DNA of 64,000 nt from Triops longicaudatus (lineage: Eukaryota > Arthropoda > Branchiopoda > Notostraca > Triopsidae). The DNA is taken from the NCBI GenBank assembly GCA_022885665.1, contig JAGQDJ010000135.1, positions 62,001 through 126,000 on the forward strand. The letters run 5' to 3'. The translations under genes were made by a program, and so were the position numbers. Under the pieces are notes generated by a model. That model saw only the letters and a list, made by a program, of their open reading frames with translations. It had not been told where the DNA came from and made no database searches. Shown one piece after another: positions 13,301-23,700 of the stretch (positions within the stretch are counted from its first letter, which is position 1; the number at the start of each line of letters is the position of its first letter).

Positions 13301-13825
13301 GTGATTGCAAAAGCAAAATAAATATTCTTTCCAATTCTCAGTCACAAGCTAGCTTTATCTATATATGCGGTGTCATCCTTTCCAAATTCCATGACACACG
13401 CTGTCGCAATATCAGCAGTTTCGGTGTGGAGCGACAGTCGTTTATAACGTCTGCCATTCTTGTAAACGTCTGCCATTCGAATTTTCGGCTCGCTTACACT
13501 TCTGTTCAAAGTAAACAATCGCTAGTGGTGGAAAAGAAAAGGAGATTAGAGACGGTACCGTTAATATAAAACTGATTTTGGCCCTAAACGTTTTTAGGAT
13601 CGCGGAAAGACCGGTGGAGGCTTGGACGAAGAAGCAGCATTGGCGTTGCTAGCACCGCACGCTAAAAACCTGAATCAAATGTATGGCATTACTCCTTCAG
13701 ACATTGACAAATATTCCCGGGTCGTGTTTCCAGTCTTCTTCACCTGTTTCCATCTCGTGTACTGGAACGTCTACCTCCATATCTCGGATGTGGTCGCTGA
13801 CGACCTAATTCCCCACGTGGTTTAA
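4311..13825 (+). CDS. Rdl: Rdl-like GABA-gated chloride channel subunit, 3' seven exons (5' partial)
   Basis: Pentameric ligand-gated chloride channel subunit of the plasma membrane, mediating inhibitory GABA responses. Coding exons: 4311-4378, 4438-4664, 4933-5015, 5126-5263, 9221-9505, 10612-10751, 13598-13825 (TAA). All have GT-AG borders and compatible phases, giving 388 visible residues. Exon 2 carries the DFTLDFYFRQYW and WVPDTFFANEK segments of the ligand-binding domain. Exon 3 holds the cys-loop (two Cys 14 apart, CPMNLKFFPMDRQLC). Exon 5 encodes M1 (YYLIQIYIPSSLIVVISW), M2 (PARVSLGVTTVLTMTTLM) and M3. The last exon has GITPSDIDKYSR, M4 and a C-terminus ending in SDVVADDL plus five residues. 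The M2 PAR motif indicates anion selectivity. The sequence matches RDL far better than LCCH3 or GRD as I know those families. The M3-M4 loop is only about 80 residues, short compared with the long loop of insect RDL. Serine replaces the usual alanine at M2 2' (codon 9367-9369). The N-terminal exons are missing from view. Confidence 0.93.
5264..9220 (+). other. Large Rdl intron (4.0 kb)
   Basis: This intron separates the exon ending in the pre-M1 region from the exon carrying M1-M3. It is bounded by GTAAGT and a T-rich tract ending in AAAAG. I see no coding exon inside it. It contains a short inverted-repeat element at about 8523-8650 and a CTCF-like sequence at 6485-6498, both described separately. 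Confidence 0.75.
8523..8650. repeat. Short inverted-repeat element, MITE-like, inside the Rdl intron
   Basis: The left arm GTGACGTAAGGGGGGATA (8534-8551) is nearly the reverse complement of the right arm TATCCCCCTATGACGTCAC (8629-8647). About 77 bp lie between them, including a small internal near-palindrome (GAAAATCGCGGTTTTC, 8575-8590). Both arms are flanked by CACGTG (8523-8528 and 8618-8623). The pattern fits a small non-autonomous DNA transposon or a foldback sequence. No target-site duplication could be defined, so the class is uncertain. Confidence 0.4.
10752..13597 (+). other. Rdl intron in the M3-M4 loop (2.8 kb)
   Basis: This phase-0 intron interrupts the cytoplasmic loop of the channel between the Gly-rich ends of two exons. 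No conserved exon was recognised inside, although alternative loop exons could be missed because this loop is poorly conserved. A direct repeat of AACGTCTGCCATTC occurs twice near 13446-13480. Confidence 0.6.
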
Positions 13826-14718
13826 TACTTCATATGTCAAATTCACATTGAAGTAAAAGTCCAGAAAAAAATATTCTCAAAAACTGATGGACAAAGAAAG
13901 ATAATAAGAAAGCAGAGTTGCATATTTCTGCCATTTGCACGGGTTCTTCAAGAAGAGCTGTAGTTTGTGGGTTTTGCCGTTGTCAAAATTTCAAGAAAAA
14001 AGAAACGGGTCTTTGCACTGGTAGTGGCATTTCAGTCACCTTATCGAATAAGAGAAATTTTTGTTTTTTTCCCCGATTATCTCTTCTCCTCGCCACGAAT
14101 AAATATTTCCGGTTATTTATAATCTTGTTCCGCGTGTGAGTTTGTCAATTTGAGAGTGACCTTACATTTGCATATAAGGTTATAGTGTGATATTCCTGCT
14201 AGCTTTTAGAGCAATAACCTTGAACGCCTCGACGAAGTATGAGACTGAGCGAATGCGTGTGAAAACACTAGATATACAATGTGGAAACATTGAAGACAAA
14301 TTTGACCCTCTGTCAAAGCTTAGTCCCCATTCACTTATGAAGAATTGACTTTGAAATACAGGTTAACCATTGAGTCTAAAGAGTTGTCCATCTTTTCCTT
14401 CGACGGAAGTCAAAAAACAAGACCTCTGGCTGTATTTGGAAGCTGAACCATGAAAACCAAGGAAAAACTAGCACTAACCGTGCAAATAAATAAATAAAGG
14501 AGAAGTAGTACGTGGTGAAGTGGTTGTTTTTCATACAGGGAGAAAGGATTAAAATTTTCGTTTTCAAATTTTCACGCCCAAAACGACAGGGTTGATCATT
14601 TTTATCCCAACATTAAAGAAGTTCTCAAAAAGATATCCGTGCCATGTAAGGAGTTTGTGAAGACAGAATTGTTAGGAACAAAGAAAAAAATGCTGCTTGA
14701 GCCTTTCAGACAACCACG
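13826..14718. other. Tail-to-tail intergenic region, Rdl and multi-thioredoxin gene
   Basis: This 893-bp stretch lies between the Rdl stop codon on the plus strand and the stop codon of the thioredoxin-repeat gene on the minus strand, so it should contain both 3' UTRs. An AATAAA at 14098-14103 is a reasonable polyadenylation signal for Rdl. No clear minus-strand signal was found. No further gene is evident. Confidence 0.6.
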
Positions 14719-17700
14719 TTATGCGACCTTCTGATGTGGGGGCTTGAAGCAGAAGAGCAAGAACACAGTGTACAAAATAAAACCAGTAGTGATCGCGCCC
14801 AATGCGTACATGAAAACGTTCAACTCTGGGTGCTTGAACCTGTTCTTCTGAAGCCAGGCAAGAACATCTGTTCTTGACATCACATCACCTAAATGGTTAC
14901 GAAAGAAAAAATAACGTAAAAAACCGTACATAGCCTTCTTACGGCTGCGAAAGAAATACCTCGATAAATGCTGGGGAAGCGCCGGCGAAAATAGACGAGA
15001 GCTGGAAATTTGTTTACGCCGTATTTACGAGCGTAGCGAGGGTCGCGGATTTTGACAAACGTGATGTCCAGACTATCGACTTCTGAGTCAATTTGTTCCA
15101 GTTCGTAGAGTACATCAGAGCACTTGGGACAGTTATTGTCATCTAGCAAAGGTAATAAAGGCAAGTTATTTGCTGTAAACCATGATTAAAACTTTGTTGA
15201 CAGAAATCGTTCATTTGAGGCATGCTTTTGCCGCAAGTTTGGGGAGAAAAAGTTACTCACAGAAATATACAGCGACAAAATCGTTTTCGTCGAGGAGTTT
15301 GTCAAGCATTTTCTTGTTGATTTCTTCAATTTCATCTTTAATTTCAAAAACGTCCTGCGAGGTTAGCCAGGACAATACTCTTTGGGTGTCAAGTAAATCA
15401 CCTGGAATTGCAACATAAAAAATACGGCGCCAATTCAATCTAAATGTAAAATACCTTCATAAGTCAAGGGAGTTTTCTTTCGGAAGTACAGAAGTGCTGG
15501 CGTATGCAGAACACCATACCGTTTAGCAGCTTCTTCGTCATTAATCTTCACAAAATCAATACCTTGGACATAACAATGCAAGTAAAGACTACTGCAAATG
15601 AAATAGCCAGCTTATTTTACCGAAGGCATCCGCTTCTTCGTCAATACTTTCCAATTCGGCTAATGCCAAGTTGCATTCGGCGCAATCGTTATCGTCTGCA
15701 AGTCAAACTTGAAACAATTAGAGCACGCTAAACGCTATGAGTTATATTCAGCCGTTAGGAGTATTAGATTAGAAGCCTCCGTTTTGAAGAAAAAGTAAGA
15801 CTCCCCGGGTTACATAGAAAATTAATTTCCATGAGTTAATTAAATCTCCCCGAGTACCCAAGTACTTACAGAAAAATACGGCAAGAAATGGCGACTCATC
15901 CAAGAGTCGTGAAAGCATGCGCGCATTCACGTTTTCGATGGCATCGGCCAATTCTCGGTTGTCGTCGTCCGTGAGCCATTCAAGGCAGGAATCCTCGTTA
16001 CTTAAGTCTCCTGGTTAGCGTTTATAGGCCGCAGTGCATGCCAACACGAAGTTTTTTTTTGTCAGGGTTAGCAGAATTCAGAAGAACAGAAGATTTTTCC
16101 AAAAGAAAATGTAAAACGGAAACGTGTCCGATCCAACACAAAATGAAACGAAAGATAAAAAAGAACATATGTTGATTAGAAAGAACCTAAAGTAAAGAGA
16201 AAGTCAAGTACGGAAAATAAAATAATGAAAATAAAAACAAAAAAGAACAATAAAAGTTTTCAAGTAAGCAAAACCCAAGCAACATGCTTCCTCTTCTAGA
16301 CGACGTACCTTTATTCGAATCACGTAGCACGTTCCGTGCCCCTCTTGAGACTCGAGCCGATGTTCATTATTAGACGGTAAGAACACTAGAGTTAGTAGGG
16401 TTACTAATGCGTCCTTAGATAACGCTCAAGTGTTGGGAAAACGGGTGTGAACTTACAGAAAAGGACCGCGACGGCTTCTGAACTGCTAACGATGGAATCC
16501 AACATATGGCTATTGACTCGTTCAATGGCATTGGGTAACTCACGGTTATCGGCATCCACAAGCCAATCATAAATAACGTCGCCTCGTAATTCACCTATGC
16601 ATGCCCATACAGCACAACCAAATAGAGATATAGGGCTTCATGCGAACTAAGTCTTATAAGCCTCCAAGATCCCGCGACTTTATACTCTAATAACGGTTCT
16701 TTACGTTTTTCCTCACAGCACGAGAAAATAAAAAATAACTACTGCACTAACTAAGCTTCGTCGAAAATCAATAAAATATAATCAGGAGGGTAATAATCGT
16801 ACCGTCGTAAAGGAGAGGATTTCCATTACGGAAAAATACCATGGCTGGGAAAGTTTTAATACCATAGCGCTTGGCTAACTGGGGATCGTGAATCTTAACC
16901 ATCTGGATTCCGTACAGATCTAAATGATGGTCGATTTGTTCCAGGTGATCCAGTGCTTGGTCACAAGCTTTGCAGTTGGGTTTGTCTAATCGAAAGCCAT
17001 AAAGAACAGATGATGCACAAGCGTCAAATACCGCATCTTACAGAAATACACAGCCAAGTATTGGACTTCCGAAAGGAGGCTTTCGAGCATGCTACGGGTG
17101 ACGGTTTCAATACGGTCTTCAGTTTTCTGCAAAATGATCCAATGCAAAACGTCCTCCTCGGCCGTCAGATCGCCCTCGTAGATACTAGGGACCAGATTTT
17201 CGAAATAGATCAAGGCTGGGTACTCGGTTACTCCAAAGTTCTTGGCGATGTTGAGATCCTTCACAACGACGGGGGAAAATAATACCGCTTAAGTTGTAAT
17301 TCCAGCAAATCGAGAAAAAAATAGAGTTTATACTTGAGTCTTGACAAAACTGATTCCTTGACGATCGGTAAAAATGTCAATGTTTTCCAAGCCAGATAAT
17401 ATCTCTTCTAGGTTTTCACATTCATTTGTATCTAAAAATAAAATAACAGGTAGTTAGCATTTCTGTCGTCTCTTTATTAATTGATCGTTATACAAAATAG
17501 GACGGATACAAATTCGGTTTTGCGAATATGTTGCAACAGAGCTTCGCCTTCGATTTCCTCAATGACGTCAGCGGACGGATCTTTCTGAATAATCAACCAC
17601 TCCAGGATTTTGTCCTCGTTTTTAAGGTCACCTAGCGAAGTAGCAAACGAATGCATGAAAACTCAGGGAGAAAAACAGAAGAACACTTACCAGCATAGAT

Positions 17701-20700
17701 GGTTGGCTCTTTGCTGCCAAAGCGAAAGAAAACGATAGCAGGCAAAGCGTACACGCCCAAGGACCGAGCAAAATTTTTGTCGTCCAGTTTCACGAATTTA
17801 ATGTTCGCATTGGCAGCTTCGTCATCAATGTGCTCAATTTCCTCGAGAACTTTCTTGCATTGCTTGCAGTCGTCATCGCTGTCTGTAAAACAAACCCTTG
17901 TATTAGTTAGAACACAACAATCATCCGTTTCAGAACGCAAGCCTTGATTATCTGAAACCCAATTTAGTGCTGCTTTAGTTGCCGGTTTAACAATTTTAGA
18001 GAAATCTCGAATATACTTATTTTTTTTAGATTTTATTTATTTCTAGGAATCTAATTTGGGTCTTTTTAATCTGTAGAATATTGTCCCTTGATCTGTTGAT
18101 TGTATCCAGTCTAATTTAGCAACTCCGTGAAAAAAGACTTTGCAATTAGGAAAAATTGAATTGCTAATTCTATAGTCTTTACGAAATTCCATAGTGTCAT
18201 CATCAACGCCATGGAAACAACAAATCTGCCACTAGACGCTAAACTGCAAGTCTTTCACTTCGACCAACAAAGAAAAAGTAATAAGAAACCTTCCAATGTT
18301 TTAGCGTTTAATAGAGGGTATATAAACACAACACACAGTTGACAGGATAAACATTACTTACAGAAAAAAACGGCGAGATAGTCCGAACGTTTTAAGATGC
18401 GTTCAAACATACGACGATTCACTTTTTCGATAGAGTCACTTAATTCCATGTTGTCTGGGTCGGTCATCCAATCCAGCACTTCTTCCTCGTCCAAGATGTC
18501 ACCTAAAACGGCATTGAATTTCCTGTTACATAACTTATCGCTCAAGAAAGCACGAGAAAACCAACCATCAAAGTTCATAGCCTTGCCGCGGCGGAAGAAG
18601 GTTAATCCAGGTAAAGTACGGTAGCCGTACTTTTTGGCAATCAAGTGATCATCAATCTTGACTAAAGTGACTCCGTACTCTTCCATCTCTTCATCAATTA
18701 ACTCCAAACGCCTCAAAGCCTTTTCGCTCTCTTCTTCTCCCGGGGCATCTGCATGTAAAAGTTGCTGTTATTAACATGTCACGAGCACAAAAGTTTTCCA
18801 TAACAATATATAGCGGCTTATGATGGCTGCACGTAAACTATGCTGCACGACAGACATGAAAACCAAAGCTTACAGAAGACAACGCCTAGATACTCCTGCT
18901 CTTCAATCATCTCGAACAATGCTTGACGTGTAACGTTGGCGATAGTATTGCCGTGGTGTTGTTCCAAGATCCAATCAAGCACGTGATCCTCGTCCGCCAT
19001 GTCCTCTGCAAATAAAAAACACAGGATTGTAATAAAAGAAGACTACTAGGCTTAATTGAAAACGTTGTCACTGAAATGATGAAAGTGACGCGAGAATAGC
19101 GGAAGAGGAGGGAAAAATATGTGTGAAGCTCGGCACCAGGGCAAATACCTGACTCGTAAAAGGTAAAGTTTTGTTCGATAAACTCGATTTCGTCACCGTC
19201 GTCAGAGTCCGAGTCGCGTGGAGGGCGGTTTAAAGGGTTTTTGGATTCATTCTTTCGGGTATTAACTTCTTCACTTTGGTCTTCTTCAGAGGAAGCGATC
19301 CGAGATGCACTGGAGTCATCAGCAAAGTCGTCATCACCATCATCGTCATCATTATCGTCATCTTCATCATCCCAAAACTCAATTTCATCATCTTCGTCAT
19401 CTTCTTCACCAACCACAGCTAACCCTCGCATAGCTTTCTTCTTCTTCTTGGAAGAATCTTTCTTGTCCGAATGGGGGCAGCATTGATACTTGCGGAATTT
19501 GCCAGGGTGTTGGGAATCTTCAAGACCAATCATCTGACACTGCTGCTGGCCAGTACCAGCGGATCGGCCTAACATAGGCAGAGACCCAAGTTTACATATT
19601 TCTTAGGGGCGCTTTCGAAGCAAGCCAAAGGTTAGCTTGTTACCGACGCGCACAGCACTGCATGCACTGATTTTGTTTTAAAGCCAGAAATAGAATATCG
19701 AAAATTAATGGAAATCAAAGCGAAAATTAATGGAATCGCGGATAATTAGGAGATCAAAGCAGAGTACGGAGGCAAAACACCAAGCAAAAAGTCAACCCGA
19801 AGCGCGAAAAAGAAAGGAGAACGCAAATGTAGCAGTTAGTAAGAACCATCATTAAGTTCCTAAACTTGTTGGACTCGTTTCTGTTTAATATAGAAAACCG
19901 TGAACCAGTTTTATTGCGTTTAGGCACAAGAATGAAAGTAGGCAAAGACACCCCAAAGCCCCAAAAAATGCAACGAGTGAAAATGATCTTACTTTGCTGT
20001 GACATAATCCACCGTAAGACTGCATTTGCGTCCTTTTGATTACCTACACAAAAGGATCAAATTGCTAGTTCAGGGATAACACAGTTTCACATATGCTCAG
20101 GAAAGCGCCCCTGTTTTCACGTCTGCCAGGAAACTAGAGTGTTTGTTTGACTCCCTAACGTGGCGTAGTTTGTGGACACCCAGAGTGAATTTATGGATGA
20201 AGTGATAAAATGAGAATGGGGGTCAGGTTCAGCGACAGAAGATGAGGAAATGGACGCGACATGAAAGACGACAAGATGTGTGTGCTCTTAGCCGGGAGCC
20301 CGTTAAGAAGCATGCTTACCATTGTAGCGCACTGGATGGCCCTCGCTGAAGTAGACTAGTGCAGGGAAGCCACTAATGTCCAGTTTACTGGCCACGCTGA
20401 CGGCTACGCTTTTCACCATTTGGACGCCATGGCGCGAAACAGAGTTGTCGACCGATTCCAACTGGGTCAAAATGGCTTCGCAGCTTTTGCCGCAGTTTTT
20501 CTCGTCTACCATAAGCGGAAAAGTGATAAGAGATCATCATTCCCATTTAATTATTACTCAGTCTCAGGAATAATTACTGCTTTTCCGACTTACAGAAAAA
20601 GACGACCACGCTCTTCGAGTCTGCTAGCATTTTTTGTAGCGCTTTCTCGTCAACTTCCTCGATCAAATCCGAGCCTTGTTCCTTGGACGCTACAATCCAT

Positions 20701-23700
20701 TGCAGTACGGCATCCTCATCCATGAGATCGCCTAAAATGTTATTTTGTGTATTATTATTTTATTTATTTATTTAATTCTAAAACCAGCAAATTGTTACCT
20801 GTGTAGTAAATGGGTTGTTTTCGCAAGTAATACACAACTGAAGGCAATTTGCTCAACTTAAAGGTCGTCGTGATGCCGGGATCCGAAATTTTGTAGAAGT
20901 TGATGTTCATGTCTGAGCATTCATCATCAATAGATTCCAACTCCTTCAGGATCACCTCAGCGTCACTGTCTTTCTCGTCATCTGTATGAATCAGAAGTCA
21001 CAAGTTACATCACGTCAAACATACGACTGACAAATTAATTAATAGAAAGCAATTCGCTTACAGAAAAACGCTACGACATGAGAGACAGTGGCGATTTTCT
21101 TCTTGAGCATTTTGGTGTTCACTTCTTCGATTTGGTCGGCTAATTGCAAGTTGTTGTCATCCGTGACCCAAGCCAATACTTTAGCTGGATCAGAAATATC
21201 CCCTACAAGCGAAACGGATGTAAGAAAAACGAAGGAAATGTTGGTCGTCGCGCCCGTGCACTTCAATAAGTTTACCTTTATAAATGAGCGGTTCTTGGTT
21301 TCGGAAGAAAGCGATAGCCGGAAACTGGGTGATGCCGTACTTCTTGGCCAAGTCTACTTCTTCGGTGGTCACGAATTGAATACCGTATTCGTCCGTGTGG
21401 GAATCGACGCCTTCTAAGATTTGCAGAATGTCGTCGCATTTCTCTCCCTCTTGGCAGGGTCCACCTTGAAAGAAAGTTAGATTTAAGCCACAGAACAGAA
21501 AAAAATGCGCCTATGCAAGTAGTTTACAACAGCGAAGGCAGGAACGAAGCGTTTACACATGTAAAACTAATAAAATTGAGAAGTAGAAACACAGGAAAAA
21601 ATTATGGGAATTACTTACTGAAGTAAACTACTACATATTCGTTCTTCTCGATGATGTCGTCCAAGAGTTCGTCGGAAACTTGTTCAATAGTATCGGAAGA
21701 TTTCTGCTCCAACAACCATTCCAAAACTGTCTCTTCATCTTGGAGGTCTCCTGCAAGAAATTAATTGCGGATGCTTAGACTGCGGTACGGCTAAGATGAC
21801 GCCATTTTCACGGACAGCAACTAAACTGTTTACCTTCGTAAATGCTAGGAATCTGGTTCTCGAAGTAGACAAGGGCAGGCAATACGTCCAAACCGTACTC
21901 TTTGGCTTCCTCTGCGTTGGAAATTCTCACGAAAGTGATTGAGTTTTCGGCGCAGCGCGTATCTACGTTCTCCAGTTCATTTAAAGTCTTTTGATGTTCT
22001 GAGTTGTCCTTATCGTCTGTGAATACAAATAATAGAGGTATTTTAACCCACAGCTTGCTAGCTTGGTAGATAGCACGTTTTGTTCTAATTCTTTTACGCT
22101 TTGGTTTGCTAGTTCGTCAAATGCATTACACGATCGATCTTCTTATGACGTATTACAGAAAAGCTGCTACTTTTGACACTATATGCGACATATTGCTGAG
22201 TAATATTCTACACTATGAAGTTCCGCAGTGGATCGAAAAAATAAGATACAGCTGGTGTTCACTGTCCTGGTGCCAAAAAAATACAGGAATTTTTATTCTG
22301 AAGTGATACGTACAGAAAAGAACGGCGAGGAATTCCATTTTGCCAATGAGCATGTCCAGCATTTCGTCTGTTACGGACAAAATTTCGTCGCTCTCTTGCT
22401 GGTGAGTCAGCCAATTCAAGACTTCATCCTCGTTGGTCAAATCACCTGCGATTGTAGTAACGAAGATTATTTGTCAACGAATAACGAGAATGCCACGCTA
22501 GTACCATCATAAAGACTGGGCACAGCATTTTCAAAGTAGATAAGAGCCGGAAGAGATTCAACACCGTATTCTAAGGCTTCATCGAGGTTGGATATTTTTA
22601 CGAAAACGATACCGCGTTCATCCAACGCGCCATCCACGTTTTCCAACTCTTCAAGTGCGTGTTTACTTTTATCCTGGTTCTTATCGTCTGAAATAGAGTG
22701 AAATGTTGAAGTAAATAGCGTGCTAGCAATTTCAATGCTTGTCAACTCACAGAAAAGTGCAGCTAAATGCTTTGACCTCGCAATCAGCATATCCAGCATT
22801 TCATCCGTCACTTCTTCGATTTCGTCGGTTACGGCTTGATGAGTCAACCAGTCGTAAACCTCTTGCTCTCCCAGTTTTCCTATCAAGAAAACCTTTAGCA
22901 CTCCTTTTCCGGTTTGCTTTCGATGCGCCTACCTTCGTATAAAGAGGGGATGCCTCCCTCAAAGAAAACTAATGCAGGAATACGTTCGATGCCATATTCT
23001 TTGGCTTCGTTCGCGTCGTTAATTTTGACAAAAGGGATGGGAGGCTTGTGTTCATCTAATTTGGTGTCGATGCGCTCTAGGATGTCCAGTACCTTCTTCG
23101 ATTCTTTTCCTTCATTGTCTAAAAAGTAAACGTCAAACACTCGCCTCAATATAACTAAAAGCTATCGACTTACAGAACAAGACAGCCAAGTGTTTGCTTT
23201 TCTTGATTAGCTTGTCCATGATTTCGTCATTAATGTCTTCGATCATGTCAGACTGCAGCTGTTCTACGAGCCATGCCAATACTTGTTCCTCATTCAACAA
23301 ATTGCCTGCAAAATATTTCGCTCAAGATCCCAGTTGCCTTTAATGTGTTAATGTTACCAGCATAGAGACTTGGGATGCGTTTTTCAAAGTACAACAATTG
23401 TGGGATGTTTTCCACACCGTACTCCTTAGCTGCTTCAGCATCATCAACTTTCACGAAGCTAATGGCTTTTTCTGTTAAAACAGTGTCGATCTTTTCCAGT
23501 TCTTCCAAAACTTCCTCGGACTTCTTGTCGTCATTGTCATCTGGTAAAAATATCCATTTAATGAAAGCATTAAATTAAGTCACTTGAAAAGTGATACTGT
23601 TATATCCTTGCAAGACATACAGAATAGCACGGCTAAGTGGTCCACGTTGGTGATAAGTGTTTCCAAAGTACGAGCTGTGACATCTTCAATCACATCATCA

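Noticed and set aside
19241..19486. Ser-rich plus-strand open frame and Met-rich minus-strand frame over the acidic exon
   Set aside because: Both are frame shadows of GAT/GAC/GAA repeats in the real acidic exon, which joins in phase with its neighbours.
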